Below are positions 41,113 through 50,736 of a DNA stretch of 64,000 bases, piece after piece (the stretch's first letter is position 1; each line of letters starts with the position of its first letter). The position numbers and the translations under genes are program-made. Source of the stretch: Arenibacter hampyeongensis (GTDB taxonomy: Bacteria; Bacteroidota; Bacteroidia; Flavobacteriales; Flavobacteriaceae); assembly GCF_002909255.1 (NCBI RefSeq), contig NZ_PIOB01000001.1, positions 62,001 to 126,000 on the forward strand. The letters run 5' to 3'. The notes under the pieces are model-generated. The model was not told the DNA's origin. It made no database searches and was given only the letters and a program-made list of their open reading frames with translations.

Positions 41113-41601
41113 ATGGGAACTAAGACAACAATTTTAATATTGATGGTTTATTTAATGCTGCCCTGCTCAAATGCCCATGCCCAAGAAAAGACACAAGTTA
41201 ATTGGATCAGTTTTGAACAATTGTATGATTCCCTTCAAGTAAACCCCAAAAAAGTATTCATCGATTTTTATGCGGATTGGTGTGCTCCCTGCTTAAAAAT
41301 GGATGAAGCAGCTTTCAAAGACCCTAGGGTGGTCCATTTACTAAATAAGGATTTTTACGCTGTAAAATTTAATGTGGAAACTACAGATACCATTGTTTTT
41401 GGGCAACAAAGCTTTTCCAATCCAAGAGCCAACAGACGTAATCCCGTACATGAAATACCCCTTCTATTGGCCAGTAGAAAGAATGCACCCTTTACCCTAC
41501 CTGCCTTAGTATTACTGGATTCTACCTTTACTGCCCAAGCACGTTATTTCCAATATCTGGATGCCGAACAATTACTGGGGATACTGGAAAAAACACCCTA
41601 A
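41113..41601 (+). CDS. Periplasmic thioredoxin-fold protein
   Basis: The 162-residue protein has a signal peptide ending in NAHAQ and a thioredoxin fold with active site C57-A-P-C60 in DFYADWCAPCLKMDE. It resembles the thioredoxin-like (DUF255/DsbD-gamma-like) domain type used in periplasmic disulfide reduction. It is 5 bp downstream of the TonB receptor gene, whose plug has a conserved Cys pair, so a role in reducing or assembling that receptor is conceivable but unproven. Confidence 0.87.
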   Translation: MGTKTTILILMVYLMLPCSNAHAQEKTQVNWISFEQLYDSLQVNPKKVFIDFYADWCAPCLKMDEAAFKDPRVVHLLNKDFYAVKFNVETTDTIVFGQQSFSNPRANRRNPVHEIPLLLASRKNAPFTLPALVLLDSTFTAQARYFQYLDAEQLLGILEKTP

Positions 41602-41736
41602 ACATACTTGATAGTTCCCTCTTATTGGATTTATAAATGCTACCAATAGAATTTGTACTTTTGGATTGCATCCTTAAAACAGACTCAGAACCATTTCTAA
41701 ACTTGGTATAAACCCTTGACACTAGAGACCATTAGC

Positions 41737-42882
41737 ATGGCAACCTACGATTATATTATTATTGGCGCAGGTGCCTCTGGCTTGTTATTGGCCGATGCTT
41801 TGGGCAAGGATAATTTTTTTGCACAGAAATCAATTCTTTTACTGGACAAAAATTTGAATAGACAAAATGACCGTACCTGGTGTTATTGGGAAATTGGCCA
41901 GGGAGATTTTGATGCTATCCTTCACAAAACTTGGGACCATATTTTTGTCGCAGATGACAGATTTTCCAAACGTACACCAATAGCCCCATATCAGTATAAA
42001 ATGATCCGGGCAGAGGATTTTTACCATACTTACCGCAACAAAATAAATGAACATACCAATATCACTTTTTTGGAAGGGCACGTAAAAGACATTCAGGATA
42101 TGGGTCACGAAGTATTGGTCTGTACCGATTCCGAGACTTTTAAGGGCAAAAGGATATTCAATAGTATTTTTGACTATAAGCCTCTGTTAAAACAAAAAAG
42201 ATATCCCGTCTTACAGCAACATTTTATAGGCTGGTTTATAAAAACCGGCAAACCTATATTTGATAAAGATCAGGCTACTTTTATGGATTTTTCCGTCCCA
42301 CAAAATGGAAACACCCGCTTTATGTATGTTTTGCCATTTTCACAAACAGAAGCCTTGGTGGAATACACCTTATTCTCTGAAAATGTGCTCCCCGATCAAG
42401 AATATGAAGCGGCTCTAAAATCCTACCTAAATAATCTGGATTGCAAAGAATACGAAATATTGGAAAAAGAAAAAGGAAGCATCCCCATGAGCTGTTATAA
42501 TTTTAACGTCCACAACAGCAAAAACATTTTGCATATTGGGGTTGCCGGAGGATGGGCAAAACCAAGTTCTGGCTATACCTTTATGCGGACACATCAAAAA
42601 ACAGGGGCTTTAATCCCATTTTTAAAAAAGGACAAACCGCTAAATACTTTTTTCAAAAAGGATCGATATTGGTTTTATGACCTCCTATTATTGGATATAC
42701 TATATAGGAACAACAGTAAGGGTAGGTTAATTTTTGGCCAATTGTTCAAGCGTCGTAGGGCTCAAAATATTCTTAAATTTTTGGATGAAAAAACCGGTAT
42801 CCTAGAAGACTTAAAAATAATAGCCGCCTGCCCCAAAAAAGAATTTATTCAGGCCTTCATTCGTAGGGTTTTTTTAATTTAA
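41737..42882 (+). CDS. crtY: Lycopene cyclase
   Basis: The 381-residue flavoprotein starts at ATG 41737 (a TTG 21 bp upstream is less likely). It has the Rossmann motif DYIIIGAGASGLLLADAL, the lycopene cyclase signature NRQNDRTWCYWE, FMDFSVPQ...FMYVLPFS...ALVEYTLFS, and the late IGVAGGWAKPSSGYTFMR. It converts the psi ends of lycopene to beta rings (beta-carotene), consistent with yellow-orange flavobacterial pigmentation. The other carotenoid genes are not seen, but a polyprenyl synthase lies at 46403. Confidence 0.93.
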   Translation: MATYDYIIIGAGASGLLLADALGKDNFFAQKSILLLDKNLNRQNDRTWCYWEIGQGDFDAILHKTWDHIFVADDRFSKRTPIAPYQYKMIRAEDFYHTYRNKINEHTNITFLEGHVKDIQDMGHEVLVCTDSETFKGKRIFNSIFDYKPLLKQKRYPVLQQHFIGWFIKTGKPIFDKDQATFMDFSVPQNGNTRFMYVLPFSQTEALVEYTLFSENVLPDQEYEAALKSYLNNLDCKEYEILEKEKGSIPMSCYNFNVHNSKNILHIGVAGGWAKPSSGYTFMRTHQKTGALIPFLKKDKPLNTFFKKDRYWFYDLLLLDILYRNNSKGRLIFGQLFKRRRAQNILKFLDEKTGILEDLKIIAACPKKEFIQAFIRRVFLI

Positions 42883-42948
42883 CAAGCAATATTTTATAAT
42901 ACTGTTATATACCCGTATATTTTACTCTTTTTAAAACCAATTATTCCC

Positions 42949-45900
42949 ATGCAAACCATATCTACCTTCAGAACCGTCTTAGTTCTATCCCTTATTGGCA
43001 TTTTTGCCATATCCTGTGACACAAAACCCAAGCAACCACAGGAACCCTTATTGGTAATAAAAGAAGATACCACAACTGCCTTAAACAGGTTTAAGGAAAT
43101 AAGAGAAAATGTTCCCGCCCAAGTTGCAGAAGGCCTAACATTGTCTTTATGGGCTTCTGATTCCTTGGCTCCGGATCCGGTGGCCATGTCCGTGGACGAT
43201 GAGGGAAACATATACCTAACTAGGACCAACCGTCAAAAAAACTCTGAATTTGATATCAGAGGGTTCAGACATTGGATGACCCCATCCATTGCCCTACAAT
43301 CGGTAGAGGATAGAAAAAACTTTTTACATGAAACATTCGCTACAGAAAAAAGCGAAGAAAACGAATGGCTGAAGGACCTAAATCATGATAGCATCCACGA
43401 TTGGAAAGACCTTACGGTACAAAAGGAGGAAATATGGAAATTGGAGGACCAAAATGCTAGTGGTTATGCCAATGTTGCCACAAGAATTGTGAATGATTTT
43501 CATGAAGAAAAATCGGATGTTGCCGGAGCCCTATTGGTCAGAAAAAATGATATGTTCGTAGGTATTGCCCCGGATATGTGGAGAATTACCGATGAGGATG
43601 GCGATGGCATTATGAACGATAAAACTTCCATATCCCATGGTTACGGGGTACATATCGGTTTTGGGGGACATGGAATGTCCGGAGCTATAGAAGGTCCTGA
43701 CGGAAGAATCTATTGGGGAATTGGAGATATAGGGGCCAATATTACCACCGCAGACGGAACACATCACAAATACCCAAATCAAGGGGTTATTGTTAGATCA
43801 AATCCCGATGGTAGCGATTTTGAGGTTTTTGCCGCCGGTGTGCGCAATACCCACGAATTTGTATTTGACGAGTACGGCAATATTATTACCGCGGATAATG
43901 ATGGGGATCACCGTGGAGAAAGCGAACGATTGGTATATATTGTGGAAGGATCTGACGCAGGTTGGCGCTCCAATTGGCAATATGGCAAGTACACCGACCC
44001 AAAAAACAATGGGTACAACGTTTGGATGGATGAAAAACTTTTTGTCCCCCGTTGGGAAAACCAAGCTGCCTACATTATACCGCCCATTATGAACTTTCAT
44101 AATGGTCCAACAGGAATGGCCTACAACCCTGGCACTGCCCTGGGAAAGGAATGGAAAAACAAATTCTTTCTGGTAGAGTTTGTTGGTAATCCAAGTAGAT
44201 CGCACATATGGAGTTTCGACCTTAAACCAAAAGGGGCCTCCTTTGAACTAAATAAGGAACAAGATATACTCAGCGGAATTCTCCCCACAGGAATTCGTTT
44301 TGCTCCGGATGGGGCACTTTATATTGCAGATTGGATGAACGGCTGGGATACCAAAAATTACGGCCGGGTATGGAAGTTGGATGTTGCAGCGAACAAAAAC
44401 GACCTGAAGTTGGAAAGAAAGGAAACGGAGCGATTAATGACCTTGGACTATACAGATCAAAATGTTGACAAATTAATCCAATTCCTTTCATATCCCGATA
44501 TGCGAATTCGCCAAAAGGCCCAGTTCGAATTGGCAAATAGGGACAATAAAGGCCAAAAGGCTTTTACCTCAGCCATTGCACAAAAGGAAAACCAATTGGC
44601 CAGGGTCCACGGAATTTGGGGTATAGGGCAATTGGCAAGGCTAAAATCGGAAAGGGCCGAGCCATTAATGAATCTTTTAAAGGACAGCGACTCCGAAATT
44701 GTAGCCCAGGCTGCCAAAACCTTGGGAGATGTTAAATATAGTAATGCCGGCAACGACTTAATATCCTTACTGGAACACCATAATGCTCGGGTTAGGTTCT
44801 TCGCCGCCCAAGCTATAGGTAGAATTGCGGAAAAAAATGCGGTTCAGCCGCTTTTGACAATGTTGGAGGCCAATAATGACGAAGATCTTTATTTAAGACA
44901 TGCCGCTGTTTTGGCGCTTGCGAGAATTGGGGAAACTGCCCCGATAATTGCCTTGGCCGACAGCGAAAACAGAAGTTTACGTATTGCCGCTGTTTTGGTA
45001 TTGAGACGATTGCAAAATGAACAGTTGGCACTATTTTTAAAGGACCAGGATGAATATATAGTTACCGAAGCGGCCAGGGCAATCAATGATGATTGGTCTA
45101 TTGAAGCCGCCTTGCCAGCTTTAGCCTCCTTGTTGAAAGAGGAAAGATTTACCTCTGAACCATTGTTGCGTAGAAGTATCAATGCCGCACTTAGGGTTGG
45201 TGGGGATAAGGAGTTGGACCTACTTATCGACTTTGCACGGAGAACAACTGTTTCCAGCACACTTAGAGGTGAAGCATTGGCCGCCATAGGTACTTGGGCC
45301 TCCCCTTCTGTCCTGGACAGGGTAGATGGGCGTTATAGGGGCGAAATTAAAAGGGATGCCATTGCAGTAAAACAGAAAATAGAAAAGTATATTCCCGACT
45401 TTTTGAAGGATGAAAACCCGGATATTTTAGTGGCAGCAGCGAAGGCCATAAGCGCCCTCAAAATAGATGGATACAATGCCCAATTGGCAACTATAATGAA
45501 AAACAATTCTTCTCCTGTAGTGCGCTCGGCCATGTTAATGGCACTTGGAGATCTAAATTATGCCAATATTGAAGAAGCCATGAGAATTGGTATGGCAGAT
45601 AAAGATCGGGATGTTCGTACCGTTGCTGTTGGATTAGTAACCCAAGTAGATATTCCCAAAGAAAAATTGCCCGCTATTGTAGAGCCTATATTTAAAAGTG
45701 GATCCATTGTTGAACAACAAAAAATGCTAAGCGTTTTGGGGGAAATGCCCCTTGAAAAAAGTAAAGATGTCCTAAGTTCCCTAATAAAACAAGGAAATAA
45801 CAAGAAGCTATCCAACGGTGTTATCTTGGACCTAACGGAAGCTGTTGAGGCTACCAAATCCGAAGAATTGATTGCACAATTGGGTAATCTAAAGGCCCAT

Positions 45901-46359
45901 GGAGATGGTTTGGCCGCCTATACGGAAACCTTAAACGGCGGAAACATACGGGCAGGTTATGAGTATTTCAATACCAATTCCGCTGGGCAGTGCGTTCGAT
46001 GTCATGCCGTTCGAGGTGCTGGTGGAACCGTGGGTCCTGCACTGGACAATATTGGAAATATATTGAGCAGGGAACAAATTCTAGAGGCATTGATTAACCC
46101 AAGTGCCCGTTTATCTCCAGGTTACGGAATGGTTACCGTTACCCTTAAGGATGGACAAACCATAACAGGAATTTTGGAAGAAGAAACCAAGGATGAGCTT
46201 ATTCTTAAAACTTCAGATGCAGAGCCCATGGAAATTGCCCTATCAAGAATTGATAAAAGACAAAATATAGCTTCAGGTATGCCCCCAATGGGAACCATTA
46301 TGTCCAAAAGGGAAATAAGGGATGTAATAGAATTTTTGTCCGTTTTGAAAAAAGAATAG
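42949..46359 (+). CDS. Large haem-binding dehydrogenase-like lipoprotein with HEAT repeats
   Basis: The 1136-residue protein has a lipoprotein signal with FAISC, a PQQ-dehydrogenase-like beta propeller (about residues 60-480; GYGVHIGFGGHGMSGAIEGPDGRIYWGIGD and ADNDGDHRGESERLVYIVEG), a HEAT-repeat region (about 500-960; DSEIVAQAAKTLGDVKYSNA, NARVRFFAAQAIGRIAEK), and a C-terminal c-type cytochrome domain with C1015-VRC-H1019 and GMPPMG as a likely Met ligand. This is the membrane-bound dehydrogenase type common in Bacteroidota and Planctomycetes, thought to oxidise sugars or alcohols in the periplasm. Substrate unknown. Confidence 0.88.
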   Translation: MQTISTFRTVLVLSLIGIFAISCDTKPKQPQEPLLVIKEDTTTALNRFKEIRENVPAQVAEGLTLSLWASDSLAPDPVAMSVDDEGNIYLTRTNRQKNSEFDIRGFRHWMTPSIALQSVEDRKNFLHETFATEKSEENEWLKDLNHDSIHDWKDLTVQKEEIWKLEDQNASGYANVATRIVNDFHEEKSDVAGALLVRKNDMFVGIAPDMWRITDEDGDGIMNDKTSISHGYGVHIGFGGHGMSGAIEGPDGRIYWGIGDIGANITTADGTHHKYPNQGVIVRSNPDGSDFEVFAAGVRNTHEFVFDEYGNIITADNDGDHRGESERLVYIVEGSDAGWRSNWQYGKYTDPKNNGYNVWMDEKLFVPRWENQAAYIIPPIMNFHNGPTGMAYNPGTALGKEWKNKFFLVEFVGNPSRSHIWSFDLKPKGASFELNKEQDILSGILPTGIRFAPDGALYIADWMNGWDTKNYGRVWKLDVAANKNDLKLERKETERLMTLDYTDQNVDKLIQFLSYPDMRIRQKAQFELANRDNKGQKAFTSAIAQKENQLARVHGIWGIGQLARLKSERAEPLMNLLKDSDSEIVAQAAKTLGDVKYSNAGNDLISLLEHHNARVRFFAAQAIGRIAEKNAVQPLLTMLEANNDEDLYLRHAAVLALARIGETAPIIALADSENRSLRIAAVLVLRRLQNEQLALFLKDQDEYIVTEAARAINDDWSIEAALPALASLLKEERFTSEPLLRRSINAALRVGGDKELDLLIDFARRTTVSSTLRGEALAAIGTWASPSVLDRVDGRYRGEIKRDAIAVKQKIEKYIPDFLKDENPDILVAAAKAISALKIDGYNAQLATIMKNNSSPVVRSAMLMALGDLNYANIEEAMRIGMADKDRDVRTVAVGLVTQVDIPKEKLPAIVEPIFKSGSIVEQQKMLSVLGEMPLEKSKDVLSSLIKQGNNKKLSNGVILDLTEAVEATKSEELIAQLGNLKAHGDGLAAYTETLNGGNIRAGYEYFNTNSAGQCVRCHAVRGAGGTVGPALDNIGNILSREQILEALINPSARLSPGYGMVTVTLKDGQTITGILEEETKDELILKTSDAEPMEIALSRIDKRQNIASGMPPMGTIMSKREIRDVIEFLSVLKKE

Positions 46360-46402
46360 CTTTTAAAACCAAGGCTGGCCAACAAGGTGCTACAAAGGTA
46401 AT

Positions 46403-47377
46403 TTAGACCTCGCGGTTCATTAAGGCAGTTCCAAACTGCCTTAATATTTCCTTTTTCCTTGGTTCTAGGCTAAGCATTTCCAAAGTTTTAAATGCCTTAT
46501 CGGTGTAACTTTCCATCTCTTTTAAAGTAAGGGAAAGGGCTCCGGTTTCCTGAAACAATTCTTTAACCGTGTTTATTTTGTTGGCGGCATCCATTGGCTT
46601 AATAGAAAAGAGATGCTCCAACTCCTGAGCCTGATTTGGACTTCCCAATTCCAGTGCCTTTAGGTACAAATAGGTCTTTTTGTTTTCAATAATATCGCCC
46701 CCAAGCTGTTTCCCAAAGCTCTGAGGGTCTCCAAAAGCGTCTAAATAATCGTCCTGTAATTGAAAGGCGATCCCGAGGTTCTTCCCAAAATCATATATCA
46801 AATCTTGGACTTCGTCCGATTCATCGGCAATGATAGCTCCCATTTTCATGGCCGCAGCCACTAAAACAGCCGTCTTGTTTTGAATCATAACCAGATATTC
46901 GGGAATGCTTACCTCTTCCCGGTTCTCAAAGTCCACATCATACTGTTGTCCTTCACAAACCTCTAGGGCAGTTTTACTGAACAATTTCATCAATTTCTTA
47001 TAAGTGGCTGCAGGATAACTTTCCAACAACTGATAACTATATATCAACATAGCATCGCCCGAAAGAATCCCGGTATTCATATCCCACTTTTTGTGCAATG
47101 TCTGTTTCCCCCTTCTCAATGGCGCAGCATCCATTATGTCATCATGAACCAAGGAAAAATTATGAAATACTTCAATGGCCAATGAAGCATCCAAGGCCTT
47201 TTTATAATCTCCCCCAAAAATATCGGTGGTCATTAAAGTTAAAACAGGCCTAAGTCGTTTTCCTCCCAAATTAAGAATATAGGAAATAGGCTCATATAGA
47301 TTTATGGGCTCTTTAATTTTGAACCTGTCCTTCATATGGGCCATAAAATCCAACCTGTATTGTTCAATGCTCTGCAT
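46403..47377 (-). CDS. Polyprenyl synthetase (isoprenyl diphosphate synthase)
   Basis: The 324-residue enzyme (start ATG 47377; an upstream 13-codon extension is unlikely) has both aspartate-rich motifs of trans-isoprenyl diphosphate synthases: LVHDDIMDAAPLRRGK and QLQDDYLDAFGDP, plus GGKRLRPVL near the start and GGDIIENKKTYL. It condenses IPP with allylic diphosphates in the cytoplasm, giving GGPP or longer chains for carotenoids or menaquinone. Its chain length cannot be read by eye. It faces the TetR gene divergently. Confidence 0.92.
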   Translation of the reverse strand: MQSIEQYRLDFMAHMKDRFKIKEPINLYEPISYILNLGGKRLRPVLTLMTTDIFGGDYKKALDASLAIEVFHNFSLVHDDIMDAAPLRRGKQTLHKKWDMNTGILSGDAMLIYSYQLLESYPAATYKKLMKLFSKTALEVCEGQQYDVDFENREEVSIPEYLVMIQNKTAVLVAAAMKMGAIIADESDEVQDLIYDFGKNLGIAFQLQDDYLDAFGDPQSFGKQLGGDIIENKKTYLYLKALELGSPNQAQELEHLFSIKPMDAANKINTVKELFQETGALSLTLKEMESYTDKAFKTLEMLSLEPRKKEILRQFGTALMNREV

Positions 47378-47487
47378 AATGGCAATTTTTTTCAAAAATA
47401 CATTAAAAGAAATCACTTACCATAAAGAAACAATTCCCAATACAGAATGAAGGAAATCGACTGAAATGTTAAGAAAACGTAAAACTT

Positions 47488-47517
47488 AGGAAACTTTTTT
47501 TGTTTTATAAGTTTCCT
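47488..47517. promoter_or_regulatory. Candidate TetR operator
   Basis: AGGAAACTT (47488-47496) and AAGTTTCCT (47509-47517) are a perfect 9-bp inverted repeat with a 12-bp spacer. It covers the -33 TTG (47500-47502) of the promoter below, the usual way a TetR protein autorepresses. Confidence 0.65.
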
Positions 47518-47529
47518 GGTTTATCTTTG
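47500..47529 (+). promoter_or_regulatory. Promoter of the TetR-efflux operon
   Basis: TTG (47500-47502), 19 bp spacing and TATCTTTG (47522-47529) match the flavobacterial consensus TTG-N17-23-TAnnTTTG. The start codon is only 8 bp after the -7 box, giving a leaderless or nearly leaderless mRNA. Confidence 0.7.
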
Positions 47530-47537
47530 CCGACTCT

Positions 47538-48143
47538 ATGAAGGAAAAAATTTTAGAAAAGGCAACAGATATGTTTTTGAACTTAGGGTTCAAAAGTGTT
47601 ACCATGGACGATTTGGCAAATGAAATGGGAATTTCCAAAAAAACGATTTACACCCATTTTGAAAATAAGACGAAGTTGGTACAGGAGTGCACTTTTAGTC
47701 TTTTTAATCAAATTAATACAGGAATAGATTTCATATGTGCCAATGTCAAAAATCCTATTGAGGAATTGTACGACATTAAAAAATTTGTCATTTCCCATTT
47801 AAAGGATGAAAAGTCTTCCCCCCAATACCAGTTACAGAAATATTATCCAAAAATTTTTGCCAACCTTAGGGAAAAGCAATATGAATTAATGCAGGAATGC
47901 ACTGTAAACAATATAAAAAGAGGTTTGGAACTTGGAATCTACAGGGAAAATTTGAACATCGAATTCGTATCGCGCATCTATATATCGGGTGTGGCCAGTA
48001 TCAAGGACGAACGCTTTTTTCCGGAGGGCAATTTCGTGGCAAAAGAATTACAGGATTATTTTCTTGAATATCATTTGCGTGGAATTGTAACACCAAAGGG
48101 CAGAAAGATACTAAATGATATCATCGATTCCACACACGAATAA
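47538..48143 (+). CDS. TetR family transcriptional regulator
   Basis: The 201-residue protein has a TetR HTH (VTMDDLANEMGISKKTIYTHFENKTKLV, about residues 20-47) and an all-helical ligand-binding part. It is the first gene of an operon with an outer membrane TolC-like protein, a membrane fusion protein and an RND pump, and is separated from the next gene by 11 bp. It probably represses the operon through the inverted repeat at 47488-47517 until an inducer binds. Confidence 0.92.
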   Translation: MKEKILEKATDMFLNLGFKSVTMDDLANEMGISKKTIYTHFENKTKLVQECTFSLFNQINTGIDFICANVKNPIEELYDIKKFVISHLKDEKSSPQYQLQKYYPKIFANLREKQYELMQECTVNNIKRGLELGIYRENLNIEFVSRIYISGVASIKDERFFPEGNFVAKELQDYFLEYHLRGIVTPKGRKILNDIIDSTHE

Positions 48144-48154
48144 AAAACAGCTAA

Positions 48155-49528
48155 ATGACCCAATTAAAAAACATTAAATCCAATTTTATGAAATACAGCT
48201 TTTTAGCACTTATGATGCTATTTACAGTTACTTGGACCTACGCCCAAGAACAGACATATAGCTACTCCCTTGAGGAAGCTATAGCCTTTGCTTTGGAAAA
48301 CAATTACAGCTCCATAAATGCGGATAGGGATTTGTTGGACGCCAAAAAACAAAAATGGGAAACTATCGCAACTGGACTTCCGCAAATAGACGGGGCCGTA
48401 AGCTATCAAAACCAATTAAAGCAACCAGTATCCCTGTTGCCCGGTGAATTGGCAGGCCAAGAGCCCGGAACCTTTATTCCCGTTGTGTTTGGACAACCCC
48501 AAACAGCCAATGCTACTGCTACCCTTAAACAACAGATTTTTGACGGGTCCTACCTCGTTGGCATTCAAGCGGCAAAAACCTTTATAGCCTATAGCAACAA
48601 CAGTAAGGAGAAGACTGAACTGGAGGTGCGCAAATCTGTTGTTGAGGCATATGGCAATGTTCTATTGTCGCAGGAAAGCGTTGCCATTTTGGAAAAAAAC
48701 AAGGTGAATTTGGAAAAAAATCTATTTGAAACCCAAAAGCTTTTCGAAAATGGGCTTGGAGATGAAGAAAGCGTGGAACAATTGCAGATTACCTTATCCT
48801 CTGTTGACAATCAATTAAAAAACTCACTCCGTTTACAGTCGATTACCCTTCAAATGTTAAATCTAATCATGGGACTGGACATTGATGTTCCCACAAAATT
48901 GAAGGAAAAACTATCCGATTTGGCCCAAGCACAAATACGTTTGGATCTGTTGGAGGAAGATTTGGTGATAGACAATAACATCGATTTTAAAATAGTGAAC
49001 AATCTGAACCAACAGAGGGAATTGGAACTTAAGCTACAAAAAAGTATGGCCTTGCCAACCTTGAATGCCTTTGTAAATTACGGAAGCACCTCCTATAGCG
49101 ATAAGTTCAACTTTCTAAGCAACGATACTGATTGGTTCGATTCATCGGTGTTGGGTTTAGACCTGCATATTCCAATTTTTAGTTCCTTTGGGAGAAGCGC
49201 CAAGACCGCTAGGGTAAAAATTGCACTTGAAAAAGCCAAGACTCAAATGTCCGAAACGGAACAGAGCATTCGCCTTCAACATAAAACAGCCAAGAGCAAC
49301 TACCTCTTTTCTATAGAAGAGTACAACACTGCAAGCGAAAATTTGGGCTTAGCGGAACGAATTGAATATAAGAACCAGCTTAAATATAAGGAAGGACTTG
49401 CCTCCAGCTTCGAGTTAAGGCAGGCACAAACACAGTTGTATGGGGCACAACAGGAATACTTACAATCCATGGTAGAAGTAATAAATAAGAAAACGGAATT
49501 GGAAACGGTACTTAACAGAAAACTTTAA
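48155..49528 (+). CDS. TolC-family outer membrane efflux protein
   Basis: The 457-residue protein (ATG 48188, MKYSFLAL, is a good alternative start) has a signal peptide ending in TYAQE and two TolC/OEP repeats (YSLEEAIAFALENNYSSINADRD at the start; long coiled helices with LLSQESVAILEKNKVNLEKNLFETQKLFENGLGDEESVEQ and YKEGLASSFELRQAQTQLYGAQQEYLQSMVEV at the end). It forms the outer-membrane channel of the tripartite pump encoded by this operon. Confidence 0.92.
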   Translation: MTQLKNIKSNFMKYSFLALMMLFTVTWTYAQEQTYSYSLEEAIAFALENNYSSINADRDLLDAKKQKWETIATGLPQIDGAVSYQNQLKQPVSLLPGELAGQEPGTFIPVVFGQPQTANATATLKQQIFDGSYLVGIQAAKTFIAYSNNSKEKTELEVRKSVVEAYGNVLLSQESVAILEKNKVNLEKNLFETQKLFENGLGDEESVEQLQITLSSVDNQLKNSLRLQSITLQMLNLIMGLDIDVPTKLKEKLSDLAQAQIRLDLLEEDLVIDNNIDFKIVNNLNQQRELELKLQKSMALPTLNAFVNYGSTSYSDKFNFLSNDTDWFDSSVLGLDLHIPIFSSFGRSAKTARVKIALEKAKTQMSETEQSIRLQHKTAKSNYLFSIEEYNTASENLGLAERIEYKNQLKYKEGLASSFELRQAQTQLYGAQQEYLQSMVEVINKKTELETVLNRKL

Positions 49529-49559
49529 ACATAAAACGTCAACCTATCAATAAAAAATT

Positions 49560-50729
49560 ATGAAAAATATACTTCAAATATTCGCTCTTGGTGCCATTCT
49601 GGTCTCATGCGGTTCCGACAATCAACAAACAGTAGATCAACTAATTTCCGGTGGAGACCTCAACGCATTGCGCGTCAAAAAAAGTGAACTTTTCGAAAAA
49701 CAAAAAGTCATGGAATCCGAACTAAAAAAGTTGGATTCTGTAATAGGGTCTATGAGCGGAAATGAAAATCTTCCCCTAGTTACTACAGTTGTTGCCAATC
49801 CTAAAAAATTTGACCATTACCTGGACCTACAAGGCGATGTTAAAACGAAACAAAATGTACTTATCTATCCAGAAATGCAAGGTGTTTTGCAAAAAGTATA
49901 TGTGAAAGAGGGTCAAAAGGTGAGTAAAGGTCAAATTCTGGCTAGCATAGATGATGGTGGAATGGGCAGTCAATTGGAGCAATTCAAAACTCAAGCACAA
50001 TTGGCTAAAACCACTTTTGAGCGTCAAAAAAGATTATGGGATCAAAAAATAGGTTCCGAAATCCAGTATCTGCAGGCCAAGACCAATTATGAAGCCACTG
50101 AAAATAACGTTAAGCAAATGCAGAGTCAATTAGGGAAGTCGAACATTAGAGCCCCATTTTCCGGAATTATAGACGACGTTATAAAGGACCAAGGTACCGT
50201 AGTTGCCCCTGGTCCCGGATCGGAGGTATTCCGAATTGTAAACCTATCGGATATGTACATAGTAGTAGAAGTACCTGAAACCTATTTGGGCAGTATAAAA
50301 AATGGAAAGGAAGCTAAGGTATATTTTCCTGTATTGGGAGATAGTATAATCACCAATATAAGACAGACAGGAAACTTTATAAACCCTGGTAACAGATCTT
50401 TTACCGTAGAAATACCCGTGCCCAATGAGACAGGAAGCATTAAGCCAAACCTGAGCGCCAAGGTACAATTAAACGATTATACCAGTGAAAATGCCATTCT
50501 TATTCCTCAGAGCATTGTTTCCGAAAATGCCGATGGAGAACAGTATGCCTATGTGGCCGAAGAACTGAACGCCGACAACGAGGCGGTGGTCAAAAAGATG
50601 ATAATCACCACTGGCAAGACCCAAAACGGCTATGTGGAAGTACTTTCCGGCATCAGTAATGGCAATCACATCATAAAGGAAGGTGCCAGAAGCGTTAAGG
50701 ATGGTCAAAAAGTTAAAGTTTTAAACTAA
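49560..50729 (+). CDS. RND efflux periplasmic adaptor (membrane fusion protein)
   Basis: The 389-residue lipoprotein (LVSCGSD lipobox) has an N-terminal coiled segment, a lipoyl/barrel-sandwich domain split by a helical hairpin (YPEMQGVLQKVYVKEGQKVSKGQILASID and GKSNIRAPFSGIIDDVIKDQGTVVAPGPGSEVFRI), a beta barrel and a membrane-proximal domain. It bridges the RND pump and the TolC channel. It is 31 bp after the TolC gene and 7 bp before the pump gene. Confidence 0.93.
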   Translation: MKNILQIFALGAILVSCGSDNQQTVDQLISGGDLNALRVKKSELFEKQKVMESELKKLDSVIGSMSGNENLPLVTTVVANPKKFDHYLDLQGDVKTKQNVLIYPEMQGVLQKVYVKEGQKVSKGQILASIDDGGMGSQLEQFKTQAQLAKTTFERQKRLWDQKIGSEIQYLQAKTNYEATENNVKQMQSQLGKSNIRAPFSGIIDDVIKDQGTVVAPGPGSEVFRIVNLSDMYIVVEVPETYLGSIKNGKEAKVYFPVLGDSIITNIRQTGNFINPGNRSFTVEIPVPNETGSIKPNLSAKVQLNDYTSENAILIPQSIVSENADGEQYAYVAEELNADNEAVVKKMIITTGKTQNGYVEVLSGISNGNHIIKEGARSVKDGQKVKVLN

Positions 50730-50736
50730 AAAGTCC

